From Streptococcus sp. Marseille-P6264 (GTDB lineage: Bacteria > Bacillota > Bacilli > Lactobacillales > Streptococcaceae), in NCBI RefSeq assembly GCF_902460355.1, contig NZ_CABPTO010000003.1:62001-126000 (forward strand): a stretch of 64,000 nucleotides of DNA, in the 5' to 3' direction. This document shows positions 25,277 to 35,498 of the stretch, in pieces. Position numbers and translations under genes: made by a program. The notes below the pieces were generated by a model that saw only the letters and a program-made list of their open reading frames with translations, did not search any database and had not been told where the DNA came from. Position 1 is the stretch's first letter. Each line of letters opens with the position of its first letter.

Positions 25277-28078
25277 TTGTCTAGAATTAGATTGTACGAA
25301 ATCGCAAAAGAACTGGGGAAGGAAAGTAAAGAGGTAGTAGCTCGGGCCAAGGAATTAGGTCTAGAAGTTAAAAGCCACTCGTCCAGCGTAGAAGAAGAAG
25401 CAGGTCAGCGTATCAAGGCTAGCTTCGCAGCTAAAGAAGTTGCTAAACCCCTTCCAGAGAAAGAAGCGGCTGTCCAGCCCGCACCAAAAAAAGTAGCTAA
25501 AAAACCAGCTGCTCCAGTTCAAAAGGAAGCTGCTCCGGCTAAAAAAGAAGAGCCGAAAGTTGCCGAAGCAGTGACAACTGAAGCTCCAGCTAAACCGGCT
25601 CCAGCGCGACCACAAAGTCGAAATTTTAAGGCAGAGCGTGAAGCACGTGCCAAGGAACAAGCAGAGCGACGTAAGCAGCAACAAAATCGGAAATCACAAA
25701 ATTCTGACCAGAAGGAAGGCAATGAGCGTGATCGTCATAACCGCAAGGCCAATAATGATCGCCAAGAGCGTCGCAATGACCGTCATGATAATCGTGGTCA
25801 AGATGGTCGTCGGAATGGTCAGAATCATCAAGGATTTAACGGTCAAAACCGCCAACAGCCTCAAGGTCCGAAAATTGACTTTAAGGCTCGGGCAGCAGCT
25901 CTGAAAGCAGAGCAAAATGCGGAGTACGCTCGTTCTAGTGAGGAGCGTTTCAAGCAGGCTCAAGCAGCTAAAGAGGCACAGGAACGTCAGAATAGACGAA
26001 AAGAGCCAGTCCAAGCAGAGACAACAACTGCTGAAGTATTTAAACCTACTCCGGCTGAAACAGTCCAACCGGCTGCTCCTGCACCAGCACAAGCTGCGGT
26101 AGATAACCGTCGTAAAAAACAAGCTCGACCAGATAAGAAGCGCGATGATTTTGATCGCGAAGAAGAAGGTCCAAGAAAACAACAAAAGAATCGAAATAGT
26201 CAAAATCAAGTGAGAAATCAAAGAAACAGTAACTGGAATAACAATAAGAAAAATAAAAAAGGAAAAGGTAACCAGAATCAGGTTCCAAAACCTGTTACAG
26301 AACGCAAGTTCCATGAGTTGCCAAGCGAATTCGAATACACAGATGGTATGACCGTTGCGGAAATCGCAAAACGGATCAAGCGCGAGCCAGCTGAAATCGT
26401 TAAGAAGCTCTTTATGATGGGCGTGATGGCAACGCAAAACCAATCTCTTGACGGTGATACTATTGAGCTCCTCATGGTGGACTACGGTATCGAAGCTAAG
26501 AAGAAGGTAGAAGTGGATACAGCTGATATTGAGCGCTTCTTTGTCGAAGAAGGCTATATCAATCCAGATGAATTGGTAGAGCGTCCGCCGGTTGTAACTA
26601 TCATGGGACACGTTGACCATGGTAAAACAACCCTCTTGGATACTCTACGTAACTCTCGCATTGCGACAGGTGAAGCGGGTGGTATCACTCAGCATATCGG
26701 TGCCTACCAGATTGAGGAAAATGGCAAGAAGATTACTTTCTTGGATACGCCTGGACACGCGGCCTTTACTTCGATGCGTGCGCGTGGTGCATCTGTTACC
26801 GATATTACCATCTTGGTCGTAGCAGCTGATGACGGTGTTATGCCTCAGACTATTGAAGCGATCAACCACTCTAAAGCCGCTAATGTGCCAATTATTGTGG
26901 CTATCAACAAGATTGATAAGCCAGGTGCCAATCCTGAGCGCGTAATTGGTGAATTGGCTGAGCATGGTGTCATGTCTACTGCTTGGGGTGGAGATTCTGA
27001 GTTTGTTGAAATCTCTGCGAAATTCAACCAAAACATCGATGAGCTTTTGGAAACAGTTCTGCTTGTAGCAGAAATTCAAGAACTCAAGGCAGATCCGACT
27101 GTTCGTGCTATCGGTACTGTTATCGAAGCCCGTTTGGATAAAGGAAAAGGTGCAGTTGCAACTCTTCTTGTCCAACAAGGTACGCTGAATGTTCAAGATC
27201 CAATCGTTGTCGGAAATACCTTCGGACGTGTCCGTGCTATGACCAATGACCTGGGCCGTCGTGTCAAAGTAGCAGGTCCATCTACGCCGGTTTCTATCAC
27301 AGGTTTGAATGAAACTCCGATGGCAGGTGACCACTTTGCCGTCTATGAAGATGAAAAAGCTGCGCGTGCAGCTGGTGAAGAACGTGCTAAACGTGCCCTT
27401 CTCAAGCAACGTCAAGCTACTCATCGTGTCAGTCTGGAAAATCTCTTTGATACCCTCAAAGCCGGTGAAGTTAAGTCTGTTAACGTCATTATCAAAGCCG
27501 ATGTACAAGGTTCTGTAGAAGCCTTGGCTGCTTCCTTGCAGAAGATTGAAGTGGAAGGCGTTAAGATTACCATTGTCCACTCAGCAGTTGGTGCTATCAA
27601 TGAATCCGATGTAACTTTGGCAGAAGCTTCAAATGCCTTTATCATTGGATTTAACGTTCGCCCTACACCGCAAGCTCGCCAGCAAGCAGAAGCTGATGAT
27701 GTAGAAATCCGTCTTCACAGCATTATCTATAAGGTTATCGAAGAAATGGAAGATGCCATGAAAGGAATGCTGGACCCAGAATACCAAGAAAAAATCATCG
27801 GGGAAGCCCTTATCCGCGAAACTTTCAAGGTTTCCAAGGTTGGTACTATCGGTGGATTCATGGTTATCAACGGTAAAGTTACGCGTGATTCCAAGGTTCG
27901 TGTCATCCGTGACGGCGTTGTGATTTATGACGGTCAATTGGCGAGCTTGAAGCACTTCAAGGATGATGTCAAAGAAATCACTAACGGCCGCGAAGGTGGT
28001 CTCATGATTGATGGCTACAACGATATCCAAGTGGATGATACGATTGAAGCCTACATCATGGAAGAAATTAAGAAGTAA
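25277..28078 (+). CDS. infB: Translation initiation factor IF-2
   Basis: 933 aa from a TTG start (GAGGAGGA upstream). N-terminal IF2-N domain ([19 protein letters not shown]), a long low-complexity K/A/P then N/Q/R-rich linker (about 55-345), a second IF2-N ([18 protein letters not shown]), GTPase motifs [27 protein letters not shown] and NKID, and the C1/C2 domains. Delivers fMet-tRNA to the 30S subunit. The linker gives long open frames on the other strand that are not genes. Confidence 0.97.
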   Translation: MSRIRLYEIAKELGKESKEVVARAKELGLEVKSHSSSVEEEAGQRIKASFAAKEVAKPLPEKEAAVQPAPKKVAKKPAAPVQKEAAPAKKEEPKVAEAVTTEAPAKPAPARPQSRNFKAEREARAKEQAERRKQQQNRKSQNSDQKEGNERDRHNRKANNDRQERRNDRHDNRGQDGRRNGQNHQGFNGQNRQQPQGPKIDFKARAAALKAEQNAEYARSSEERFKQAQAAKEAQERQNRRKEPVQAETTTAEVFKPTPAETVQPAAPAPAQAAVDNRRKKQARPDKKRDDFDREEEGPRKQQKNRNSQNQVRNQRNSNWNNNKKNKKGKGNQNQVPKPVTERKFHELPSEFEYTDGMTVAEIAKRIKREPAEIVKKLFMMGVMATQNQSLDGDTIELLMVDYGIEAKKKVEVDTADIERFFVEEGYINPDELVERPPVVTIMGHVDHGKTTLLDTLRNSRIATGEAGGITQHIGAYQIEENGKKITFLDTPGHAAFTSMRARGASVTDITILVVAADDGVMPQTIEAINHSKAANVPIIVAINKIDKPGANPERVIGELAEHGVMSTAWGGDSEFVEISAKFNQNIDELLETVLLVAEIQELKADPTVRAIGTVIEARLDKGKGAVATLLVQQGTLNVQDPIVVGNTFGRVRAMTNDLGRRVKVAGPSTPVSITGLNETPMAGDHFAVYEDEKAARAAGEERAKRALLKQRQATHRVSLENLFDTLKAGEVKSVNVIIKADVQGSVEALAASLQKIEVEGVKITIVHSAVGAINESDVTLAEASNAFIIGFNVRPTPQARQQAEADDVEIRLHSIIYKVIEEMEDAMKGMLDPEYQEKIIGEALIRETFKVSKVGTIGGFMVINGKVTRDSKVRVIRDGVVIYDGQLASLKHFKDDVKEITNGREGGLMIDGYNDIQVDDTIEAYIMEEIKK

Positions 28079-28197
28079 GAGAAATCCGTCGAAAACTCTC
28101 AGTGAAAAGCATATTTGATGGAAGTCGATACTTCTAGGCCAAGTTCCTTTTTCGCAAAGAGCTTAGAGCGAATTTCATTCAACTAAAACTAAACATA

Positions 28198-28220
28198 TAA
28201 GCTAGGCTAGGCCTAGCTTA
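28198..28220. repeat. Inverted repeat between infB and rbfA
   Basis: TAAGCTAGGC (28198-28207) and GCCTAGCTTA (28211-28220) form a perfect 10-bp stem with a 3-base loop. No T run follows on either strand, so it may be a processing site or an mRNA stabiliser. Confidence 0.6.
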
Positions 28221-28254
28221 TATTGCAGAAGAAAAAATTTAGAAAGGAAATCCT

Positions 28255-28605
28255 ATGGCAAATCATTTTCGTACCGACCGTGTAGGAATGGAAATCAAGC
28301 GCGAAGTCAATGAAATCTTGCAGAAGAAAGTCCGTGACCCACGGGTGCAGGGTGTGACCATTACCGATGTCCAAATGCTGGGTGATCTGTCTATGGCCAA
28401 GGTCTACTATAGTATCATGAGTGACTTGGCTTCGGACAATCAAAAGGCGCAGCTGGGCTTGGAAAAGGCAACTGGTACTATTAAGCGTGAACTGGGTCGA
28501 AACCTCAAGATGTATAAGATTCCAGATTTGACCTTCGTCAAAGACGAGTCTATTGAGTACGGTAATAAGATTGATCAGATGTTGCGCAATTTGGAAAAAC
28601 ATTAA
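28255..28605 (+). CDS. rbfA: Ribosome-binding factor A
   Basis: 116 aa, KH-like fold. [20 protein letters not shown], the V-RDPR-like [15 protein letters not shown] and [16 protein letters not shown] are family marks. Assists 16S 5'-end maturation and cold adaptation. AAAGGA precedes the ATG. Confidence 0.95.
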   Translation: MANHFRTDRVGMEIKREVNEILQKKVRDPRVQGVTITDVQMLGDLSMAKVYYSIMSDLASDNQKAQLGLEKATGTIKRELGRNLKMYKIPDLTFVKDESIEYGNKIDQMLRNLEKH

Positions 28606-28614
28606 TGAAAAGAG

Positions 28615-28657
28615 TGAGATAGGCTTTTGTTTTTGAGCCTGTCTCATTTCTATTTTT
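28615..28657 (+). terminator. rbfA terminator
   Basis: TGAGATAGGCT (28615-28625) pairs with AGCCTGTCTCA (28636-28646), then a T-rich run. Confidence 0.8.
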
Positions 28658-28691
28658 GAAAAGACTTTTTAAAAGTTTTGAAAAAAAGGTG

Positions 28692-28720
28692 TTGACAAGG
28701 GGAGATTATCCTGTTATACT
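28692..28720 (+). promoter_or_regulatory. tRNA-Leu promoter
   Basis: TTGACA (28692-28697), 17-bp spacer, TATACT (28715-28720), 16 bases before the tRNA; near-consensus. Confidence 0.8.
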
Positions 28721-28736
28721 AGTAAAGTACTCAATC

Positions 28737-28822
28737 GCGGGGATGGCGGAATTGGCAGACGCGCAGGACTAAGGATCCTGTGACCGCTTTAGGTCGTGAG
28801 GGTTCAAGTCCCTCTCTCCGCA
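28737..28822 (+). tRNA. tRNA-Leu (anticodon AAG)
   Basis: 86 nt, class II with a long variable arm. Acceptor GCGGGGA/TCTCCGC closes (one G-T). Anticodon stem CAGGA/TCCTG with loop CTAAGGA gives AAG, reading CUU (and others if A34 is modified). T-arm GGTTCAAGTCC is normal. CCA is not encoded. Confidence 0.95.
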
Positions 28823-28831
28823 TAGGATTAG

Positions 28832-28852
28832 CTGACTTCGGTCAGTTTTTTT
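28832..28852 (+). terminator. tRNA-Leu terminator
   Basis: CTGAC-TTCG-GTCAG followed by seven Ts; a compact UUCG tetraloop terminator. Confidence 0.85.
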
Positions 28853-29004
28853 GTTTTCTCAAAGAAGCTAAAGATGCCTGAATTCAAAAATTGCTTGGGA
28901 ATTACTTAAAATTTCAGGAAAAACTAGCAATTTTAATGAAAAAGTGATAAAATAAACAATGTAAGTGGTTCATTCCACAAAAAATTAGAGGAGGCCTATT
29001 ACAA

Positions 29005-29886
29005 ATGGCAATCGTTTCAGCAGAAAAATTTGTCCAAGCAGCTCGTGACAATGGTTATGCAGTTGGTGGATTTAACACAAATAACCTTGAGTGGACTCAA
29101 GCTATCTTGCGTGCAGCAGAAGCTAAAAAAGCACCAGTTTTGATCCAAACTTCAATGGGTGCTGCTAAATATATGGGTGGTTACAAAGTTGCTCGCAACT
29201 TGATCGCTAACCTTGTTGAATCAATGGGTATCACTGTACCAGTAGCGATCCACCTTGACCATGGTCACTACGAAGATGCACTTGAGTGTATCCGAGTTGG
29301 CTATACTTCAGTTATGTTTGACGGTTCACACCTTCCAGTTGAAGAAAACCTTGAAAAAGCACGTAAAGTTGTAGAATTTGCTCATGCAAACGGCGTGTCA
29401 GTAGAAGCTGAAGTTGGTACTATCGGTGGTGAAGAAGATGGAATCATCGGTGATGGTGAATTGGCTCCAATCGAAGACGCTAAAGCAATGGTTGAAACTG
29501 GTATTGACTTCTTGGCAGCTGGTATCGGTAACATCCACGGTCCTTACCCAGAAAACTGGAAAGGTCTTCACCTTGATCACTTGCAAAAATTGACAGAAGC
29601 AGTTCCAGGTTTCCCAATCGTATTGCACGGTGGTTCAGGTATTCCTGATGACCAAATCCAAGCAGCAATCAAACTTGGTGTTGCGAAAGTTAACGTTAAC
29701 ACTGAATGCCAAATCGCATTTGCTAACGCAACTCGTAAATTTGCTCGTGACTACGAAGCAAACGAAGCAGAATACGACAAGAAGAAACTCTTCGACCCAC
29801 GTAAATTCTTGGCTGACGGTGTCAAAGCTATCCAAGCATCTGTTGAAGAACGTATTGATGTCTTCGGTTCAGAAGGTAAAGCATAA
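29005..29886 (+). CDS. fba: Class II fructose-bisphosphate aldolase
   Basis: 293 aa. Zinc ligands and catalytic loop: HLDHGHYEDALE, EAEVGTIGGEEDGIIGDGE, GIGNIHGPYPENW and LHGGSGIPDDQIQ. Cleaves fructose-1,6-bisphosphate in glycolysis, cytoplasmic. Strong codon bias and the GAGGAGG leader fit high expression. Own terminator at 29914-29942. Confidence 0.97.
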   Translation: MAIVSAEKFVQAARDNGYAVGGFNTNNLEWTQAILRAAEAKKAPVLIQTSMGAAKYMGGYKVARNLIANLVESMGITVPVAIHLDHGHYEDALECIRVGYTSVMFDGSHLPVEENLEKARKVVEFAHANGVSVEAEVGTIGGEEDGIIGDGELAPIEDAKAMVETGIDFLAAGIGNIHGPYPENWKGLHLDHLQKLTEAVPGFPIVLHGGSGIPDDQIQAAIKLGVAKVNVNTECQIAFANATRKFARDYEANEAEYDKKKLFDPRKFLADGVKAIQASVEERIDVFGSEGKA

Positions 29887-29913
29887 GAAGTTTGTAAAAG
29901 CTTAATATAACAG

Positions 29914-29942
29914 GGTTTATCCAATTTGGATAAGCCTTTTTT
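29914..29942 (+). terminator. fba terminator
   Basis: GGTTTATCCA pairs with TGGATAAGCC around a short loop, followed by a T run. Confidence 0.8.
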
Positions 29943-29973
29943 CTTTGTTTGGCCACAAATTTGCCACACTTAT

Positions 29974-30234
29974 TTAGTTAACGAATCTAATACAGGAATA
30001 ATGAGATCTTTTGTTTTTTTGTGTAAGGTACAAATAGATATCTGTGCCACGACTTCCTCGTGTGTGTCCAACACGATCTTGAATTGCTTCAAGTGGAATT
30101 CCTTGCTCAGCTAAAAAGCTGATATGTGTGTGACGAAAAATGTGAGTTGAAATAGAATCATCATTAGTACGAGAGTTTGAGCGATGACGTTTAATATTTG
30201 AATTAGAATGGCAGGAATAGCTAGTGCAATAGCT
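29974..30234 (-). pseudogene. C-terminal remnant of a tyrosine integrase
   Basis: An open frame of about 86 codons without a start, containing HIFRHTHISFLAEQGIPLEA (HxxR box), DRVGHTRGSRGTDIYLYLTQ (GH and nucleophile Tyr) and a short tail. This is the last quarter of a phage- or ICE-type integrase; the N-terminus and core are gone. It lies directly after the fba terminator with GCCACA repeats at its end, so a former element probably used this site. Confidence 0.75.
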
Positions 30235-30358
30235 TCAAATATTTTAAAGAAGGCATAAAAAATAGTAATTAAACATATGGTATAATAAAATGAAATCAAG
30301 TAATGGCAATATATCCAACTTAAATCGAAATAATATAAAAATACGAGGAGATTATGAG

Positions 30359-31123
30359 ATGAACAATTATATAAAATTAAATCAAGATAGGTGGAATAAT
30401 GTCAAAAATGACTATACTGAGCCATTGACACATGAAGAATTAGAAGAAGCTAGAAATAATCCTATTGCTGTTGCATTAACTGTTGGGAAAAAAGTTCCGA
30501 CAGAATGGTTTGAAAAAGCTAAGGGAAAAAAGATATTAGGGTTAGCTTGTGGTGGTGGCCAGCAGGGTCCAGTTTTTGCTCTAAAAGGTTATGATGTCAC
30601 CATCATGGATTTTTCTAAATCACAATTAGAAAGAGACGAGATGGTTGCTAAAAGAGAAGGCTTAAAAATCAAGACGATTCAAGGCGATCTGACAAAACCA
30701 TTCCCATTTGAAAATGAAACTTTTGATATTATTTTTAATCCGGTTTCAAATGTATATATAGAAGATTTAGAAAACATGTATAAAGAAGCCTCTCGAGTAT
30801 TGAAAAAGGGTGGATTGTTAATGGTCGGATTTATGAACCCTTGGATATACATGTATGATGCTGACATTGTATGGGACAAGCCTGATGACGAATTACTTTT
30901 AAAGTTTTCAATACCTTTTAATTCAAAAGAGCTTGAAGAGGAAGGCAAAATAACCATAAATCCAGAATATGGATATGAATTTAGCCATACCTTAGAAACT
31001 CAGATTAGAGGACAACTTAAAAATGGTCTCGCTATGATAGATTTTTATGAGTCCTGTGACGAAAGAAATAGATTATCACGTTATGGAAATGACTATATAG
31101 CTACACTTTGCATCAAACCATAA
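30359..31123 (+). CDS. SAM-dependent methyltransferase (class I)
   Basis: 254 aa from the ATG at 30359 (GAGGAG eight bases upstream). Motif I KILGLACGGGQQGPVFAL, then MDFSKSQLERDE and the post-motif FDIIFNPVSNVYIEDLEN typical of small-molecule methyltransferases. Substrate unknown. AT-rich compared with fba, with a TATAAT (30281-30286) upstream; lies between two mobile-element remnants, so probably transferred. Confidence 0.75.
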   Translation: MNNYIKLNQDRWNNVKNDYTEPLTHEELEEARNNPIAVALTVGKKVPTEWFEKAKGKKILGLACGGGQQGPVFALKGYDVTIMDFSKSQLERDEMVAKREGLKIKTIQGDLTKPFPFENETFDIIFNPVSNVYIEDLENMYKEASRVLKKGGLLMVGFMNPWIYMYDADIVWDKPDDELLLKFSIPFNSKELEEEGKITINPEYGYEFSHTLETQIRGQLKNGLAMIDFYESCDERNRLSRYGNDYIATLCIKP

Positions 31124-31296
31124 TATTATAGAACATACTTCAGGAGAATAGCCCGTTTTATTTTACGTAAGGGTTAAAATCTAAATCCCAGTTTGTCGAA
31201 GTAAAACAATTAAATAAAATTATAGAGAGGAAGTAAAAGCAAATAGCCGATACTTACTTTTTATTGTCAAAAATTCAAAAACGGAAAGGAGAATTT

Positions 31297-31491
31297 ATGG
31301 AAGAACTGAAGAACACAGATAAACAAGGCAGTAGCACAAAGAGAAAGACTGGAAAGACCACCTATGAGGTTGTTGACCATTTCAATGAAAATACAACTGA
31401 AATAATGCAAGATAAACTTACAAGAATAATGCTGAGGGAGCTTAGGAGAAAATCAGACGAAAAAAAGATGATTTTGATTAAAAATCCTTGA
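31297..31491 (+). CDS. TnpW-like transposon-encoded small protein
   Basis: 64 aa from the ATG at 31297 (AAAGGAG upstream). KTTYEVVDHFNENTTEIMQD followed by KLTRIMLREL resembles the TnpW family carried by clostridial/Tn-type integrative elements. Function unknown. Probably a leftover of the element whose integrase fragment lies 1.1 kb upstream. Confidence 0.6.
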   Translation: MEELKNTDKQGSSTKRKTGKTTYEVVDHFNENTTEIMQDKLTRIMLRELRRKSDEKKMILIKNP

Positions 31492-31558
31492 CAAGAGCAA
31501 CAGGAAAAACAGCGAAGTCTATGTCGGCTTAATACTACAAAATGATAAGTCACGAAAA

Positions 31559-31610
31559 AAATCGCATGGATGAATCTGAAATGATTTGTCCATGCGATTT
31601 TTGTATTTAA
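31559..31610. terminator. Bidirectional terminator
   Basis: 12-bp perfect stem AAATCGCATGGA (31559-31570) / TCCATGCGATTT (31589-31600), with T runs on both strands. It ends the TnpW-like unit and the carboxypeptidase gene, which converge here. Confidence 0.85.
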
Positions 31611-31653
31611 GAGGCTATTGTAAGCAAAGGTTTATCTAGTAGACTAGAAATGC

Positions 31654-34600
31654 TTACGCTTCTTTCTTTTTGAGTAAGAAGAGACCACCACTTGTAGCTA
31701 GAAGAATCGTTGCGACTGTAAAGAGAGCAGAGTTTTCTTTGCTTCCTGTTTGTGGGAGCTGAGCCTGCTGTGTATTTGTTGCTTTTTGAGCTGTAGCGCT
31801 AGGCTGTGCTTCGCTTGTTTTCTGAGCTAGGCCTTCTAATTGCTCTTCTTTTGCTTTTGGAGCAGTCGGTTTGTCGCCTGTTTTGCCTGCTTGTTTTGGC
31901 TGAGGTTTTTGGTTCAGAATTTCTACAATTTCGACACTTGGTTTGTGAGTGACAGGCATATCTTTCAGCTCAGCCAATTGATTGCCAAAGACAGCGTTCG
32001 ATACCCAACGGTAGAAGTGAATGGTATGCAGACGATTAGTTGGATTTCCAGCATAAATGAAGAGCGGATGTTCCTTGTAATTACCAGAAATAGCAACGAT
32101 TTTATTGGCTAATTTTTCATTGCCTGGCCACCAGCCTGCAATGTAGTAGTCACTGTCTGCAATAGTCGCCAAAGTCTTGAAGTTGGCAGGAGCTTTTGCG
32201 ATCCAGTTTCCAGAATTAGAATAGAAGAGATCATTCTTCTTATAGCCGCTAGTCAATGGATCCTTATCGTCTATAATAGCTTTCATCAGCCCTTCAAAAT
32301 CGCTGCCGCCAGAGAATCTTTCCACATCAAATCCATCTAGAACACCGAGTTTTTCAAGGCGTTGCATAGCAGAGCCTCCCACTACAATGGTTGGTTTGCG
32401 ACCAAGGATAGACTTGTCAAACTTGTTGCTTTCAAGGACGATGACATCAGCTTCCTCAGGCGTATTGACAATATCAAAACCTAGATTTTTCAATGCCAGA
32501 GCGGTATGAGTAGGTGAGTCCACTCCTGCCCAGTAGAATTGATGAGGAGGTGCATAGACCTTCAGTGCTTTCAAGCTTGGTCCTTCTGGAATCTTATACA
32601 AGGCATCTCCATAAATAGCATAATCACCTAAGAGATTTGCAAAGGTTGATGTATCAACGATATAGCCATCTTCTGTCAGATAGACTTTCTTACCTTGGCG
32701 AATGGCTTGGTTAACAGCTTTGACTGCGCTGTCAGATGTATTAGCGATGACATAGTAAGGTGCTGAGTAGTTGATATCGCGCGTCCGAGTAGCACGGAGA
32801 GCAGTGACTTCACCGAGTTTGCCATCAAAGAGTTTATCTTTAAAGATCGGCTCAGCTTTAAAGCCTCTCATATCTGGGAAGTTTACCAAAAGTTCAGCAT
32901 ACATGGCGGCCCAAGCAGATTCGTTTGATCCTTTGTAGAGGATATGGTTGGCATAGCCACGTTTAGCTTGAGCCATATCGACAACTAGGTCACCCTTCTT
33001 ATAGTTGCCAACATCTTCCTTCAATTCTTGAATGACAACACCATTTCTCTTGAAGTATTCAATCATATTAAAGGCTTGTTGGGAATCATTGTCTTTGTCG
33101 AGACCCATAGGGATGACATAATAGTCAGGGAAGAATTTTTTCTGACCATTTTTTACCCGTCCAACAACCTTGCCGTCAGGTCCGACCAACTCATTTTCAG
33201 CTTTTGGATCTTCAACCTTGTTGATGCCACGGAGATAGAAGTTGAGGCGCATTTCCATGAGCTTGTCAGGATCTTGGGACAGGTAAGAGATGCCTCCGAG
33301 GACAGCGTGATAGCCAGCCTTGTAGGATTCCTGATTTCCTTCAGGTATTTCGATTGTATGTCCTAAGATACCATGGTACATAGCATAGACACCAGTGTAG
33401 CCAGAGAAGGAGTCATCCCAACCATCGCCCCAGTCTAGTTTAGGGATGATGTAGCTATCATACTTAGAGTTGGCAACGCCAGCACGTCCCATATGGTGAG
33501 CATTTTCCAGCATATTTTCAGACAGAAGGTCGTATTCAAAGTTTGGATCGTGCGGCGGTGTCGCTGGCTCAATCAAGAATTCTTTAACGAATCCATGAAT
33601 GTCATAAAGTGCAATTGGATTCCATTTGTTAATGAGTCCAGCTACAGTACGGGTTTCTGGGTTGGCCTGATAGCTAGTATCGCGGTTTGGATCGATTCCG
33701 TTGGCAAGAGCACGCGTATTGGCAACATCTCCGTCAGGATTTTCAGTAAAGTCAAAGAGGAAAATGAATTTCTTGAGGAGTTCTTTGACATTGAGGGTGA
33801 TATTTTTAGCCGCACCGTTGGAATCAGTTGTTTGGAAAGAAATTTGCTCCTTAGTTGCAAAAGTATTGAAGAGTCCAGTGATGATGTCGATAGCTGGCTG
33901 TTCGTCAGCGTGGGTGTTATTGATCAGGACTGGAAGTTTGTAGTCCAGTCTACCATTTTTTAGAGCAGCTAACATTTCAGCTGGTTTAGTAAGGGCGACT
34001 TTATTGGTTGTATTGAGATAGTCGTCAATGCTCTTTTGGTTGGAGCTGATGATACCCAATTTGATATCGCGACCCTGAGCACTCTTTCCGATGTTCTCAA
34101 TCTGTACCAAGCGATCCGTTTTAGCATCTTGTCGACTCTTTTCGATAGCTGCCAACATTTCATCGTGGGTATGGAAATCTTCGTAAGGACGAAGGACAAT
34201 ATTCTTGCGAATAGTCAGGCCAAGATCTTCGCTGGTTCCGACTAATTCATGACTTCCCATAAAGTTGCGGTAGGTTCTGCGAATATTGTTCGGTGTTCGC
34301 AGGCTTAAGTCTTGACCAAATAGTTCATTAAATTTGAGGGAAACTTTTAGGTCATTTCCATCAGCTTTTTCTTCGACAGTCACAAATGGGTCGCCAGAGA
34401 AGGTGCCCTCATCCATCTTCCAAGTTTTCCACTCGCTAATCGGCTTGTTGTCTAGTGTCCAAGTGATTTTACCAGCTTGAGCTCCTTGCTCTTGAATAGT
34501 TTCTTCAATGCTGGCTTTTTCGGACATATAAACTTTACTGTCAGCAAGCTGAACCTTGTTTTCTTGGGTGCTAGCTGCGCGGACTTCTGTGTTAGTCGTA

Positions 34601-34924
34601 GTGTCCGATTTTTGTGTTGCATTAGCTGCTTTTTCCTCTAGGGCTGTGGAAGGAAGACTTGGAGCCTTGCTGTCGGCAGCTTCAGATGAGCTGCTTTTCT
34701 CTAGTGAATCAGCTTGTGGAGTAGCCGAAATTTCTTCTGCTTTCTCTGTACTTGCAGGTTTAGGCTGTTCCACAAGAGAACTGATTTTGCTGCTGTCTTG
34801 CGGAGGTTCAGCAGAGTTAAGCGTATCAGCCGCCGCATTTCCTTGAGCTAAAACGGCTAAGAGAACCCGCAGCGGATAGGCTGAGGGCTTGTGTATATAA
34901 GCGTTTCTTATATGAGTTTTTCAT
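31654..34924 (-). pseudogene. LPxTG-anchored zinc carboxypeptidase (M14), frameshifted in the signal peptide
   Basis: About 1,090 codons. The start at 34924 (AAGGAGG seven bases upstream) encodes MKNSYKKRLYTQALSLSAAG, then the frame breaks at the GGG near 34866-34868. One base too many (or two too few) would restore LLAVLAQGNAAADT, a normal signal-peptide end. The rest is intact: a Ser/Ala-rich N-terminal region, an M14 domain with HADEQPAIDIITG, YDIHGFVKEFLIEPATPPHD, and the LPQTG sorting signal with TM and KKKEA. Intact, it would be a surface metallopeptidase anchored by sortase. As read, it cannot be exported. Confidence 0.8.
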
Positions 34925-34957
34925 AAGAAACCTCCTTTTTAATGTGTTCTTAAGTTT

Positions 34958-34986
34958 AGTATAGCAGAGTTTGAAACCGTTTACAA
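34958..34986 (-). promoter_or_regulatory. Carboxypeptidase promoter with a cre site
   Basis: On the - strand TTGTAA (34981-34986), 17-bp spacer, extended TGC-TATACT (34958-34963). TGAAACCGTTTACA (34972-34985, + strand) matches the CcpA consensus TGNAANCGNTNNCA at every defined base and overlaps the -35, so catabolite repression is inferred. Confidence 0.65.
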
Positions 34987-35220
34987 ATAAAAGCATAGAT
35001 AAAAAACAAACTTCTAACAAAAAAGAGAGATGTGTGTAATTTCTGAAGAGCATCTGAACCTGATATCGAGAGAGCCATTTTTAGTGGGATGTTGCCAATA
35101 TTTGAATCAATTATTTTTTAAAAATGGCTTGCAGGATTCACAGCTTGGGTTTCTGCAAATTCATGCAAAAACCAAGCATTTATGCTACAATATTAGCAAT
35201 AAAGATGATTGGAGCAAACG

Positions 35221-35487
35221 ATGAAAGCGATTATTACGGTTGTTGGAAAAGATAAGGCAGGGATTGTGGCTGGTGTAGCTAGTAAAATTGCCGAGCTGGG
35301 GCTCAATATTGACGATATTTCTCAAACTGTTTTGGACGAGTTTTTTACCATGATGGCTGTCGTTTCTAGCGATGAAAAGCAAGATTTTGCAGCACTTCGT
35401 AGTGAATTTGAGGCCTTTGGTCAGACCCTCAATGTCAAAATCAATATTCAAAGCGCAGCCATTTTTGATGCTATGTACAATATCTAA
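35221..35487 (+). CDS. ACT-domain protein (UPF0237)
   Basis: 88 aa from the ATG at 35221. [20 protein letters not shown] and [22 protein letters not shown] sequence ([18 protein letters not shown]) form one ACT domain. Presumed small-ligand sensor. Always paired with the UPF0210 gene that follows after 11 nt, as in pneumococcus. A -10-like TGC-TACAAT lies upstream. Confidence 0.88.
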   Translation: MKAIITVVGKDKAGIVAGVASKIAELGLNIDDISQTVLDEFFTMMAVVSSDEKQDFAALRSEFEAFGQTLNVKINIQSAAIFDAMYNI

Positions 35488-35498
35488 GGAGAGGGCGC

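Noticed and set aside
25694..27580. Long open frames opposite infB (308 and 311 codons)
   Set aside because: They are mirror frames of the low-complexity and GTPase parts of IF-2. No RBS or family motif, and infB is certain.
30111..30299. Hydrophobic 62-codon frame on the - strand
   Set aside because: Overlaps the integrase remnant in another frame and lacks an RBS; the hydrophobicity comes from the AT-rich sequence.
33493..33963. 156-codon frame opposite the carboxypeptidase
   Set aside because: Antisense to a conserved M14 domain; no recognisable protein or RBS.
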